A DNA stretch of 64,000 nucleotides from Harmonia axyridis (GCF_914767665.1 NC_059502.1:8494001-8558000); one strand, 5' to 3'; counted from the stretch's first letter, positions 12,131 through 23,984 are shown. Notes: generated by a model from the sequence alone, not told the origin. Translations and numbers: made by a program.

Positions 12131-12539
12131 TTATTATTTTTTCAATCGCAAATATGTGATTCGTTAGAAGAAATATCTCTAATTTCCTTTTAAACTGAGC
12201 AGTCACATGGTGGTGTTCCCTCTTAATGTTATACTTTCATACTGCCCAAAAATAATCCATAGGAGTTAAAAATATAAAACCAAAACTAATTGACAGTCGA
12301 ACAAAATCAGCCACATCAGCCACCAAACCATAAATACAAAAAAAAGCCTAGATCCTTATCTGCATACAGAATGTTTCCGTTACGCAACACCCCAAAAACT
12401 ACCCTTTCGCCAATCGCCGCGCCAAGTTATGTGAAACCACCTCATTATTCCAAAACCCTTCAACGCATCTGTCGAAACCATTGTGGTTTTTTTCAATTCC
12501 CGAAAATAAATCATCGATCCCCGTTGACTCGATAAACAT
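12131..12539. other. intergenic DNA, nothing recognised
   Basis: Holds a chance-like frame at 12290-12535 (Pro/Lys/His-rich) and the dispersed repeat at 12196-12226. Confidence 0.3.
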
Positions 12540-13040
12540 CTCCGTTCAAATCCCATTCAGGAACCCGTAAGACAGTTGGCGGCACTGCCTAACAGACAAT
12601 ACGCCTTAATTTCTAGACAAAACTGGTACCAAAATAACGAGGAACCCTTTTGCCGCAGAAAATTTATCACCACTTAAGGCCGAAAAGGGCCAAGATCAGC
12701 GCTAATCGAGTCGTTTGTTGTATCAATTTGGTAGGCAGTTATAAAATGGAGATGTTATCTGTGTCTGCCCCTTTGGTGGAACTAACAACGTTCTGGCCCC
12801 TGGATCTACGACAATGGCATTAATACGAGAGTGTCACACTCGATCACGGTGATGACCGTGAAAAAGGGCGATGGGCCCTTAAAAAGGGGGTTGTTTTGGC
12901 GTTCATCCCTTGCACGGTCAGAAGCTTTGCGATCTTTGGGAGGCTCATGTCAGGAATTAAGTGGAAAATTGGCAATATGTGATGTGTTTTGTTGGCGGAA
13001 GCGGTATCTGCTCTATTGGCCTCTTCATTTTACATCTCAG
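12540..13040. promoter_or_regulatory. GC-richer island, candidate conserved non-coding element
   Basis: Single-copy block with motifs such as ACAGTTGGCGGCACTGCC and GATCAGCGCTAATCGAG (a TAAT-type homeodomain core). It lies 4 kb beyond the apterous-class 3' end. Regulatory role inferred from composition and position. Confidence 0.3.
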
Positions 13041-13415
13041 AGGAGATGAACATAGTTAAATGTAGCATTTTGACCCCTTAAGATCAATTAATCCTTAGTT
13101 CGCTCTGGAGTAAGTGTACTTTGTTCTTGAGGTATTCCCAAACAAATGAATGAGGTGGATTGAGATCTGAGAATTTTTTTCCACCACATTTAGAAAAAAT
13201 TGTTCATTGTAGTGAAGAACAATCATCAACTTAATTTCCTTGATACAATGTACTTTTTCATGAATATAATGAAATTTCATTCCTCAACCATATTCATTGA
13301 TATCATGAATCCCATCAACATCACAATTCTGAAATGTATGTGATAGTGATAGTTGTATCGCAGACCAATATAACATCAGAAATTCCTTGAGCGACTAAGA
13401 GTATGTGAATAACTC
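13041..13415. other. intergenic DNA, nothing recognised
   Basis: AT-rich; the open frame at 13095-13280 has no recognisable similarity. Confidence 0.3.
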
Positions 13416-14843
13416 AGAATAATAAACATAGATAGAGGGAGCATATTTCATTTTCAGTTAGCAAATTTCGTCCCCAACACGAACATTCAAATTTGAAATG
13501 AAGCGCGCGGAAATGAAAACATATCAGTGATACGATATTTCACTCAATTCGCGAGTTTCTCCACAAAGAACGCACTTCTTATGTCCCATAGTGAAGCAAC
13601 GTTTTATATCAACTGAAAATATATTGAGATGAATAGGTATTTAATTAGGTATATCAGAAATTCAGAAAAAAACTTCGAGCGTGCCAAACGACCCGAAACA
13701 ACGGATGACACTAGGAGAGCAATAGTTGCCAAACCTTGGATTTCAGCAGGTAGATACAGAAAATAATAAGTATTCTGCTTATTATAAATTCGACAATTAG
13801 AAAAAATTTTGGATTCAAAATATCTAAATTTGCATATTTAATCGGGAATCACTCAAATATATTTCATTCGATATAATATAAAGGGTGTTTTTTTTAGAGC
13901 TATAGAACTTTAAATTGCAATGAAACAACGATGGATTATTCGATTGACATGAATTTTATTTAACCGCAAGATAATCTTGTGGCATTACATTTCAAATATG
14001 ATGTCTGGCATATGACCGCCACAGCTGGCTCGGATGTGGTCCAATTTTCGATGACTTTTTCCAACATTTGTGGCCGTATATCGGCAATAACACGGCGAAT
14101 GTTGTCTTTCAAATGGTCAAGGGTTTGTGGCTTATCCGCATAGACCAATGACTTTACATAGGCCCACAGAAAGTAGTCTAGCGGTGTTAAATCACAAGAT
14201 CTTGGAGGACAATTCACAGGTCCAAAACGTGAAATTAGGCGGTCACCAAACGTGTCTATCAATAAATCGATTGTGGCACGAGCTGTGTAACAAGTTGCGC
14301 CGTCTTGTTGGAACCACAGCTCCTGGACATCATGGTTGTTCAATTCAGGAATGAAGAGGTTAGTAATCATGGCTCTATACCGATCACCATTGACTGTAAC
14401 GTTCTGGCCATCATCGTTTTTGAAGAAGTACGGACCAATGAGTCCACCAGCCCATAAAGCGCACCAAACAGTCAGTTTTTCTGGATGTAACGGTGTTTCG
14501 ACATACACTTTATTATTAGCTTCACTCCAAATGCGGCAGTTTTGTTTGTTGACGTAGCCATTCAACCAGAAGTGCACTTCATCGCTAAACAAAATAAAAT
14601 GGTCGTAGTGCGTGATACGTATTCCGCACAGAACCATTATTTTCGAAATAAAATTGCACTATTTGCAAGAGTTGTTCAGGTGTGAGTCTATTCATGATGA
14701 ATTGCCAAACCAAACTGAGAATATATCACTTGACAGCTGTTAAATCGGTCGCCATCTTGAACAGTAACGCCAACTTAAAGTTATATACCTCGAAAAAAAC
14801 CACCCGTTAGAAATTATACTCTTTCTATCTATGTTTATTACTC
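13416..14843 (+). mobile_element. G-MITE copy 2, split by a DD41D insertion
   Basis: Left part 13416-13880 begins with GAATAATAAACATAGATAG. Right part 14808-14843 ends with the inverted CTATCTATGTTTATTACTC. This is one of the copies that defines both ends of the family. The DD41D element at 13881-14807 sits inside it at a TA. Without that insertion the MITE is about 500 bp. Confidence 0.85.
13881..14807 (-). mobile_element. DD41D Tc1/mariner-type element, copy 1, internally deleted
   Basis: Bounded by TA with ends AAGGGTGTTTTTTTTAGAGC and, inverted, CTCGAAAAAAACCACCCGT. The minus frame 13960-14637 holds the catalytic domain: ILFSDEVHFWLNGYVNKQNC (first Asp), ELWFQQDGATCYTARATIDL (second) and CDLTPLDYFLWAYV (third). 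There are 41 residues between the second and third Asp, the DD41D (rosa/visitor-type) signature. Upstream, codons for an N-terminal start (MNRLTPEQRLQIVQ) run to about 40 residues, then jump straight to the catalytic domain, so the helix-turn-helix DNA-binding part is gone. A 13-bp deletion near 14043 changes the C-terminal frame. It cannot encode an active enzyme. Confidence 0.88.
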
Positions 14844-14929
14844 TATGGTAAGTAAGAAAAGCAGCAGAAGTTTCTATGGTTACTAAATACCCTCAAATGC
14901 CAAATCGAATTCATTTCAGGCTCTACAGT
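14844..14929. other. short spacer
   Basis: Flank of the G-MITE; nothing else seen. Confidence 0.3.
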
Positions 14930-15440
14930 CCTCAAGGTGGACGAGATAAGAGTTGGAAAACGAAGATATCTCCGTACCCGCAGCAATGGACCAAACACCA
15001 ACACCATCCATCCCATAATTACAGACCAAGATAACTTCATTACCACCTCATTGTCGATCCGCGGTCGGACTCTGTGCTCCTCTCGCCCGATTGGGCGGGC
15101 GCCCTTTTGTGCGCACAGAAATAAATCGTGATTGTGGGCAGATAAATCTCAATCAGATGTAATTAATTTCTCACGGGTGCGATGAAAGCGAACACGAACA
15201 AGAGTCGACTTGATTGAGACGTCAAACTCGGTAGAAAAGTCGTTATAAATTACCGGTGTTACCCTTTCGGTGCGATCGGAACGACCTCTGTGGCCATTGT
15301 GCCGTGGTTATTCCACGGCCGACGGTGATGAGTGTGCGTTTTTTTTTCCGGGTGAAATTGAAATCGCATCAAGAGCTCTGTGAGCGTCTGGGCGTGATCA
15401 GCGTGTTTGATTTACCGACGGTGTGAATAATCAACGTTTT
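14930..15440. promoter_or_regulatory. GC-rich island, candidate conserved non-coding element
   Basis: About 500 bp including CGCCCGATTGGGCGGGCG, a TAATTAA homeodomain-type core near 15158-15166 and several CG-rich 20-mers. Single copy in the window, no supported frame. Among the strongest regulatory-island candidates downstream of the apterous-class gene. Confidence 0.4.
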
Positions 15441-15690
15441 TTTTTTGTATTGGGAGAGGGATTGTGTGTTACTTTGTACCTACCTTGGAACTTTTTTCTA
15501 TGTCGTTTTGTTCCGATGTGTTTATCATCTTGGGTGTGTATGGATTGACTGCGAGAAAGAGGGAGAGTTAAAAATTACGTGAATTCTGAGTCTGACTCTC
15601 CTACCTCCATCAATAAATCACTGTTTGACAAGCAAAAACTTCAAAATTTTTGAGATATAGCAAAATAAAACATAATTAATTCCCAATAAT
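15441..15690. other. intergenic DNA, nothing recognised
   Basis: AT-rich spacer between the GC island and the mariner remnant. Confidence 0.3.
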
Positions 15691-15700
15691 AAAAGTTGTA

Positions 15701-17317
15701 GTAAAAAGAAATCCATAATTTCTGCATAATAACCAAAGTTTACATTACAATAGTTATAATGATCAGATTTAGGTCAAATATGGGCCGTTTTGTTCGATAG
15801 CTTGTGGCCATTTTGAAGGTAAATTCATTATAACTATCTCATAGAAGTCCTCGTCCCTATTGGCAGAAAATTGAAGCAGTCGATTTTCACAAAATTTTCT
15901 GTTGAAGCGGTTTTTTGACCAGCAAAATTGTTCGCCATGGACAAAAACAGATGGTAATCGCTTGGTGCCAGGTCCAGACTATAAGGTGGATCCATAAGAA
16001 CCTCTCAACCAAGCTCCCAGAGCTTCTGGTGAGTCACTTTCAATGAGTATGGCCTGGCGTTGTCCTGATGGAACACAGTTCCTCTTCTATTGCTAAAACT
16101 GGCCGCTTCTGGACAATTGCTTCCATCAGATGGTTCAATTACTGACAATATAGTTACGAGTTAACTGTTGTGCCGCAGAGGAGCAACTCATAGTAGATAA
16201 TTCCCTCTCAATCCCACCAAACACATAGCAAAAGTTTCCAGGCTGTCAATCCTAGCTTGGACACCGTTTCCGCCTGCTCACTGCTTTTTGACCACGACCG
16301 TTTTTGCTTGACGTTGTCGTGAGTGATCCACTTTTCATCACTAGTCACCAACCGCTTCAAAAATAGGTCGATTTTGTTGCGATTCAAAATCGATTCTCAA
16401 ATGGAAATTCGTTCCATGAGGTTTGTTGCGTTAACTCGTGTGGTACCCATAGATCGAGCTTCTTCTTGGGATCAGCCTTATTCAAATGGTTCCATACAAT
16501 TTTTTGTGCAATCTTTAGCTCTTGGGCAATCGGAACAGTGCTTACATGACGGTTGGACTCGTCAATCTGCATGATTTTATCGACAATTTCGACAATTGGA
16601 TTTCCAGAGCGTAGTGCGTCTTTGACATCGAAATTACCGGAACGGAATCGACGAAACCAAAACTGTGCGTGATTAGCTTTTACTTTATTAGGACTATAAA
16701 CTCTATTCAAGTACATTTTCAGCCGCCTGGCTTGCATTTTCAACTTTATCGAAGAAAAACTGTAAAATATAATTAAATAATTAATAGTTAAATTATCTTT
16801 GCTAGTGCCTATCTTTGACGCGCGCACAAACTAAGCTGAGTCAACTAATCACAAATCTGTCAAAAAAGTTTTTGTAGTACGGAATCTCATCTTCCTAACG
16901 TCATCTAGTGGAACTCGATCGGATTTACTATGGTGACTTAATTAAACGTAGAGGCGACAATTCGTTCAAATTGGACGAACTGGGACAAAAAACCATAGAA
17001 CTTAAAAATAAAATTGACTGAACTGAACTGACACACGTCAAAATCAAAATTATTGAGCCTGAGTATTTTATTGTATATAGAACAAATTTATTTAAATTGA
17101 GAATACTACAGTGACTAAATAAAATGGGCCTTACATTCTCAATAAATCTCAAAAATTGAGGTAAACGTAGAATGTAAACAAAAAGATGCCATATTTAGGC
17201 TACGCCAATCAAAAACGAGCCCACGCTTGTCGCCACTGTGTGGTTTATTAATAAGTCATTGTGGGAGTTACATACAAATAAAGACCTCTAATAGAAAAAT
17301 AATGGATTTCTTTTTAC
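15701..17317 (-). mobile_element. mellifera-like mariner remnant (DD34D)
   Basis: The minus frame 16384-16827 carries the N-terminal DNA-binding part (HAQFWFRRFRSGNFDVKDAL, then LDLWVPHELTQQ). The rest continues in broken frames to about 15770 with SLDLAPSDYHLFLSMANNF around the third catalytic Asp and the family end KWPQAIEQNGPYL. The arrangement matches mellifera-type mariners. A 20-bp inverted pair GTAAAAAGAAATCCAT at 15701 and 17297-17317 could be its terminal repeats; that span is longer than a 1.3-kb mariner, implying extra DNA at 16870-17296. Confidence 0.72.
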
Positions 17318-17639
17318 ACCTCCTAATTAGCTCAGAAACATAGCAGCATAACAGAGCCAGATATTTTTATGCATCCCAGAAACAGACATGGAAACGAGCG
17401 TCAAAAGAAACACGGAAAAGGCCTAGTCTAACACAGGGTTTATGCACTTCAACACCTCTCCACTCACAAACACACCGAATAGGCCTAAAAGGCAGAAAGT
17501 CAACAATCTCGAATGGTCTAGCATGAAATCCCATCATTACCTCTAGACTCTAATCGAGAAATCCTAACTAATGGGGTGATAATGTCGATTTGAACTTAAT
17601 AGTTCCATACCACTTACAAATTGGACGGCACCATAAAAT
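17318..17639. other. intergenic DNA, nothing recognised
   Basis: No repeat or frame of note. Confidence 0.3.
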
Positions 17640-18060
17640 TAGCTCGCGGTATAATTTCAGCGGCTTCCAACGGCCGAGACTCGTTGGCATTCAGGTCCAC
17701 GTCCATGAATAAACCATCTCTTATATTCGCTATTGATAAATTCTTATTCCTTTCAGAATCCGACCAATAAATAAGGGAACGGTCCCCTCGGCCTGCTGGA
17801 CCGCATTTTCCAGCGTGCCTCCATTGTTCATTTCATATTACCGCAACGATGCCGTTTCGGCTTATATGGCAGGCCGGCCGGCCGGAAAAAACCCAGAAAA
17901 ATTTGCCACCTTCCTGTCGACATTTCCGCCGGAGGAAAAAAAAACTGGTCCTTCGAGGCGGGATAGGCCGGCTACAAATTGGTTTCGGATTGGGGTTGAG
18001 ATGGCGGGACCATCGCGACGTCTAGAACGGTGTTTGATTTTGATGAGGCAGAGCAAGAAG
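17640..18060. promoter_or_regulatory. GC-rich island, candidate conserved non-coding element
   Basis: Contains GCAGGCCGGCCGGCCGGAAA and other GC-rich tracts. The frames at 17815-18132 (+) and 17862-18056 (-) are open on both strands, which suits a GC-rich non-coding island better than a gene. A tandem GGCC core recurs in the island at 57.5 kb. Confidence 0.35.
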
Positions 18061-18294
18061 TCCGGTTTTGAAGAGTCAATTAATTTCGGTTCGGTTCAAG
18101 TTCGTGGCGTTTGTTTTTTGTGGGCGATTTAATTGTCGTGTGTTTTGTCGTTTGATTGGTTTTGGAGTGGTGATGGATTGTGGCTTGGTTGTCTGTGTGG
18201 ATGTCGGTTGCTTATGGGTTCTATGCACACAAGTACTTTGCAATTTCTCTCTTCTGTCAAACTTTCAATGTGAAAAATTATGATTCAAATACTA
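18061..18294. other. intergenic DNA, nothing recognised
   Basis: T/G-rich flank of the mariner insertion. Confidence 0.3.
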
Positions 18295-19586
18295 ACACAC
18301 CAATTGAAAAATCCCCGGTCTACCATAGTAAAACACAATTTTTTTTGGCAAAATTCGATTTTATTTCACAGCATAGTTGCCTTCGATAGCGATACAGCGA
18401 TTATAGCGATCTTCCAACTTTTCGATACCATTTTTGTAGTACGATTTTTCTTTCGCTTCAAAATAGGCCTCAGTTTCGGCGACTACTTCTTCATTGGCGC
18501 TGAATTTCTTTCCAGCGAGCATTTTTTTGAGGTCTGAGAACCGGAAAAAGTCGCTGGGGGCCAGATCTGGCGGATACGGTGGATGCAGAAGCAATTAGAG
18601 GCCCAATTCATGTAATTTTGCCATTGTTTTCATTGATTTGTGACACGGCGCATTGTCTTGATGAAGCAGCACCTTTTGTTTTCTTCAAATGTGGCCGTTT
18701 TTTAACGATTTCATCCTTTAAACGATTCAATAACGCTATATAATAATCGCTGTTGATGGTCAGGACCTTTTGGAGGTAATCAATGAATATTATACTTTGT
18801 CATCCAAAAATAATGAAGCTATAACCTTGCCAGCTGACTGTTGTGTTTTTCCTCGCTTTGGATTCGGTTCATCGTGTGCAGTCCACTGAGCTGACTGTCG
18901 ATTGGACTCGGGAGTAAAATGATGGAGCCATGTGTTTCATCCATTGTCACATATCGACGCAAAAATTCAAGTTTATTGCACTTGAACAGCTTTAAACACT
19001 GCTTAGAATCACTAACACGTTGTTGCTTTTGATTGATTGTGAGCTCGCGTGACACCCATTTCGCACACAGCTCTCTCATGTACAAATATTCCTGTATGAT
19101 ATGATGTACACGTTCAGATAATATCTTCACAATGTTTGCTATCTCGATCAACTTCACTTTATGGTCATTCAAAATTATTTTGTGAACTTTCTTGATTTTT
19201 TCGTCGGTGACAACCGACGGCGTCCAATGCGTTCGCCTTCTTCGGTGCTCATTTCACCACGTTTAAACTTAGCACACCAATCAATGATGGTTGATTTTCC
19301 TGGTGCAGATCCCGGAAACTCTTCATCAAGCCAAGATTTTGCTTCAACTGTATTTTTTCCCTTCTGAAAGTAATATTGTACCAGCACAAGAAATTAGTTT
19401 TTTCCATCTTCTTTCAAATAACAAAAGTAGCTACACTAACAACGCAATATCTCACAAACTAATGGTCGGACTGCTGTCAAATTTTAACACGTATCGTTTT
19501 AAGGTTGTAACTAACTAAAAATCTTATGAATTTAATATTAGCACCGCCATCTGTGCATCAGACTGGGGACTTTTCAATTAGCCTAA
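18295..19586 (-). mobile_element. irritans-subfamily mariner, full length but dead (DD34D)
   Basis: A 1292-bp element flanked by TA, with imperfect inverted ends CAATTGAAAAATCCCCGGTC (18301) and AGACTGGGGACTTTTCAATT (19560). Transposase remains run in Himar1-like order on the minus strand. 19175-19387: GKNTVEAKSWLDEEFPGSAP and KSTIIDWCAKFKRGEMSTEE. 18819-19172: MRELCAKWVSRELT and RRYVTMDETH (first Asp). 18640-18680: QDNAPCHKSM (second). 18361-18594: PPDLAPSDFFRFSDLKKMLA (third) to the usual RCIAIEGNY end. A frameshift near the start (after MEKTNF) and at least two more breaks separate the pieces. The length is normal for the family, so decay is by point mutation rather than deletion. Confidence 0.93.
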
Positions 19587-21480
19587 TACAACTCTTCCTC
19601 GACTTTTCACTTCAAACTTTTGTGCAGCATAATTTATCTGAAAAATGAAATTTGTAAAGTAGTTTGGTGCAATTAGTGAAATTGTAGGATTTGAAGCGAA
19701 AAGAATCTCTATTCTTTTGAAAAAAAAAACAGCCGTTGCATCCGGTTAAAGGTATACCTATAATATAATAATAGTTAGTGTAGCATAATTGGCAATAATA
19801 AATGAAAATGTTCATCGTACCTGGAGTTCGTTATCGGGCTCTATTGAAAGATCATTTTTTCCAATTATCGTGAAAAATAAATCGGAAGAATTTAAGTACC
19901 AATAGAACAGCCTTCTAAGTATAGAATAGTTTGACAATTAGGTTTTTTTTTAATTAACTATTCACAGCATTGGGACGAAATTTGGCAGATATGATACATA
20001 GTTATGTTGAAAGACTCATAAACAAATTTTCCCACCATTCATTCTGTTTATGAGGGGTTGAAATCTCCAAACAATTTCAGCACCTGTGTATAGCTCATTT
20101 CATTTTGAATTTCTTAGCCTTCTTTCAAGCTAAGCTGAACAAAGAACTACACAATGCAATAGTTGCACAAATTTTCAGTCACCTTAGTTGGTGTAAAGGA
20201 TTTTTCAATAAAAAATACATTACTATGGATAAGATTGAACTATCAAGCTATAATAATAATATAGAAATCCATACGGTTTCTTTGGCATAACTGATGAAAA
20301 CATACCCACATTACACAAAAATTTAACGGAACATCACGGTGAATATAAAACAATAGAGCAAAGAAAAATCCAACCAGTGATTTACTGGAGATTAAGATTC
20401 AAGTACATACAAGTGATTATTCCTCCAGTGTCATATGTATATATTATCGCATTATGCATAATGATGACATATACCCTCCCTGTATTCGGCAATAAATTCA
20501 GAAAGGGTAGTTATTATTCTTAAGCTGAAGGGGTGAGTTCCACTGTACCAGCTGTTTTTACACTATAACTTTGAATACGATAGTATCAATTAGGATCTAA
20601 AAAAATTACATTCGTTAGTAATCAAATATCTATTGTGCTGGGATGGCAGATATATATCAATATTCCTTTTGTGTGTGGTTTCAACCTTGCAGCAGTTAAA
20701 AGGGATGAAGTTGGCTTTCGTTACCGTGCATTATCGATGATATTGTTGGGGATGGATATAATGATATCATTCGCTGAGATTGAATTTAATTGGATAGACT
20801 GTTGTGAGGTTGGCAAAAATAATGAACAAAAGATAAGTTTGTCTTTTGAAAGTTTCAGTCGATTCTATTTCAATCAAGCTGTTTGCTTTCACTATTTAAC
20901 TTTGAAATCAAGATCAAACATTTCCTTCATTGATGAATGTTTTCACAATTTTTCTCTATTATTCTGAAACTTCAATCTTGACGGCACACATTCATAAGAA
21001 CCTAATGATTTTGAAAACGAAAACTGATCTGCAGTTGTGGATAGCTTCTCTAGTTTACTCAATGTCAGAAGTTGTTACTCTACAGCTGTTTCTGCTACTT
21101 TCAACTTATGAAGAAATTTATACATTGTTTTATACATTATCTTTTCTTATAATTACAGAGTAAGCCATTTGTTTGTTGTCTCCTAGGTCTTTTCAAGACC
21201 TCTCAAAATCGTAGAGCTTATACGAATCAATATCTATTAGTAGGGATAACAACAAGTTATCTCCTTGAAATTTTTTTACACCAAGTTTGGGAATTTCTAC
21301 TTTTTTTTATTTTGGCTGAGCATGGAAGTTTAGTCACTACCAAAAACTTCCTAATGAGAGAAAGTTCAATTCATGGGAAGTATATTTACTTCATATATTT
21401 CCTACACAAACCACCAACTCTTTTCATACTGAAAACCTTTGCCATAATCATTCAACGATTCAAGTACCTCTAAACCAACC
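19587..21480. other. intergenic DNA, nothing recognised
   Basis: AT-rich. The frames at 20635-20967 and 20930-21163 are aromatic/Leu-rich and membrane-like, but have no family features, splice signals or RNA motifs. Confidence 0.3.
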
Positions 21481-22260
21481 ATATCAAACCCATCGATTTC
21501 ACGCCAGTCAATACCCCTACCCTCAGAACCAATACCATCAATATTGATCCCATCATCGCCAGCCCATAAACAACAATAACCAAAATTGATTCGAATGGGA
21601 TTAGTTAAGAAAGAAAAATATGCGCATGAGAAATTTGATTCGCTAATAAATTCCTGGTGATTCTGGAGTTTGGTCCCTCAAAACTGTATGGATTGAGAAA
21701 CTTATTTATAAGTGCATAAATTATTGGCTCATCGTATATTTGATTCAAACATGATTTACAAAACATAGGGAAAGGTACCCGCATCAAAAATTGGTTTCGC
21801 TAAAAAATATCTGAAATCTCAAGAAAATAAAGACGGAAAAATTAAATTACAGAATTAATTCAACTACGAAAAAGGATGCGCATCGAGACTTGGCTGTGCA
21901 AATAAATGAGATTCATTCTCGAAATCTAGCCATAGCCAAAACTCTGATGAATCAAAATGAAGGCATTAAAATAATCGCAGAATAATAAATATGTTTTATA
22001 GCTAAAACATCCGACATAATCCTGCGGCTCGGTAACAAACCCATTGGTTTTACGGCACTCAATTCTTCTCCTCATGATACCAATAACATAAATATTGATC
22101 CAATCATCACCAGCCCATAAATAACATTAATCGAAATTGATTAGGATGCTTCGGCAAGTTGGAATCGAAATGTATGCGCATAAAAAATAAGTTTCGAATA
22201 TGAATTCTATATAAGGCTGAAGTTTGTTTGAAATAAAGAATAATTTGATTTATAATAATG
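21481..22260. repeat. two degenerate copies of a GC-richer 120-bp unit plus satellite-like monomers
   Basis: Two copies (21481-21600 and 22028-22150) of a unit whose best copy is at 23650-23770; shared cores are TATTGATCCCATCATCGCCA and CAGCCCATAAACAACA. Between and after them, motifs like GCGCATGAGAAATTTG (21621), GCATCAAAAATTGGTTTCGC (21782) and GCGCATCGAGACTTGG (21878) are diverged monomers of the satellite at 24-26 kb. Confidence 0.6.
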
Positions 22261-22525
22261 AATTTATTAGTTCAATGCACAATTAAAAACTTTGATATAT
22301 ACAGATTACGTCAAAAAAATGTTGCGCACCGAAAACTTGCGTAAAAATGTGTTTTCTTCAATCAAAACTTCATCAAACTTGTTTGAAATAAAAAAGAATT
22401 CAATTTATAATAATAAATTCAGTGATTCAATTCACTATTCAAATCTTTGATATATAAAAATCACGTAAAATAATATCGCGCACCAAAAACTTGCGTAAAA
22501 ATGTGTTTTCTTTAATCAAAAATGG
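22225..22525. repeat. tandem dimer, about 150-bp unit
   Basis: Two adjacent copies beginning GTTTGAAATAAA (22225 and 22381), each ending with AACTTGCGTAAAAATGTGTT. The second is slightly shorter. AT-rich and non-coding. Confidence 0.75.
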
Positions 22526-22553
22526 CTGTAGCCAATTTTCTAATGAATTCGAT

Positions 22554-23162
22554 ATACAGGGTGTTTCCTAAACATGCGGCAAAAATTCAGGGGGTTGTTC
22601 CTTGGACTATTTTAAGCATGTTTTGTCCTTGGATGATTTTTGAAAAACCTCTTTGTTTCGAAGATACAGGGCGAACAACATTTTTCATATTTTTAAAATT
22701 AATAATAGTTTAAATAAAAATGCGTACCGCACTGTGTTTACTAAGTAGGTACAATTTATTTTTAAATTTGTTTAACAACATTCCAATTACTAAAAACGGC
22801 CAGTTTTTTGACTAAAAATTGATAAGTGCAGAAAATGTGGAAGACTTGCGAAATCGGATCATTGCTGGGTGTAACTTAATAAGAAATGATCCTGGTGTTT
22901 TTGAAAGGGTTCGGCAGTCAATGAGGAGAAGATTGGATGCTTGTATGCTGGCTAGAGGTGGTCATTTTCAACAGTTTTTGTAGGTTGAGTTGAATTTTCA
23001 TGTAATTTTTCATAATAAAATGTTATTATCTGAAATTTTGTTTCCCCTATATCTTCGAAACAAATAGGTTTTTCAAAAATCATCAAAGGACAAAATATTC
23101 TTAGAATAGTCCAAGGAACAACCCCCTGAATTTTTGCAGCATGTTTAGGAAACACCCTGTAT
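22554..23162 (+). mobile_element. FB-3 foldback element copy 1 with a transposase tail
   Basis: Starts TACAGGGTGTTTCCTAAACA and ends with its inverse GGAAACACCCTGTA, flanked by TA. The right inverted arm is about 125-135 bp, while the left arm sequence is longer. In between, on the + strand, is the end of a Tc1/mariner-like transposase: ENVEDLRNRIIAGCNLIRND to GGHFQQFL and a stop at 22981-22983. A non-autonomous deletion derivative. Confidence 0.8.
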
Positions 23163-23572
23163 ATGTAATATCACTAAAATGAAATATTACCACCAAAGTA
23201 TTATCTGTAGTGTTTCAACTCCTGTTTTGGCCAATCACATTTTAGATGCTCTACGGAATTGTTTTATTATCTAATCTTGTTCGTGCTCTTTTCAATATTT
23301 TTCGCAGATGTTGTCTATTTTGATATTGAATTTATCCGTAGATGCATGTTCTTGTATGCAATTCCTTTTTCCCAATTTGAATGTGTTTTCAAAAAAGTCT
23401 GTTGTTTCATTTGGATTTGTCGACCTTTTTTTGTCATCAGTTTGAGGTATACGTTAACATGAAATAAATCTTTATATTCTTTAATTTTCACTTACTATTC
23501 CTTTTTTTCGAACGAACGAAATTGTGATTCAATATTTACCATTCCAAAGAAATAATACATCATTCATGACTT
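23163..23572. other. intergenic DNA, nothing recognised
   Basis: AT-rich; the frame at 23259-23462 is Phe-rich and chance-like. Confidence 0.3.
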
Positions 23573-23975
23573 TTCATTGGCGGAGCCATGTGAGAATGAA
23601 ATAATCATTCAAAATATTTTATAGCGTAAGCGTTGTGCATAATCCTTCCGAGCGGCTTCAAACCCATCGATTTCACGGCACTCAATACCCCTCCCCAGAA
23701 AACCAATACCATCAATATTGATCCCATCATCGCCAGCCCATAAACAACAATAACCGAAATTGATTCTGATGCGTCGGCACCCATCGAAGCAATACGTTAA
23801 GATCAGAGCAAATCCCCGCGCGATGCGAAATACATTTTGCGGTTTGATAAATACGCGCACTTAACGGACAGAGTGGCCCACCTCGCTATAAATTACTGTT
23901 CGAAAGGATCGGTCTGGAATTAAACAAATAAACCACAGACGGTTTTAGAGACCACAGAGTTGGATCAGGTTCGGG
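23573..23975. promoter_or_regulatory. GC-richer island, candidate conserved non-coding element; best copy of the 120-bp unit
   Basis: Contains the intact version (23650-23770) of the unit repeated at 21.5 and 22.0 kb, with CCATCAATATTGATCCCATC and GCCCATAAACAACAATAACC. It also has TTCATTGGCGGAGCCATGTG at 23573, shared with the island at 43.4 kb. The right edge abuts the satellite. Candidate regulatory DNA that has been partly copied. Confidence 0.4.
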
Positions 23976-23984
23976 AGTGGAGGT

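Noticed and set aside
17815..18132. 105-codon + frame as a gene
   Set aside because: The opposite strand is equally open in the same GC-rich island and there is no family similarity.
20635..21163. Two overlapping membrane-like frames, possibly a chemoreceptor
   Set aside because: Hydrophobicity comes from T-rich DNA; no receptor motif, splice sites or continuation were found.
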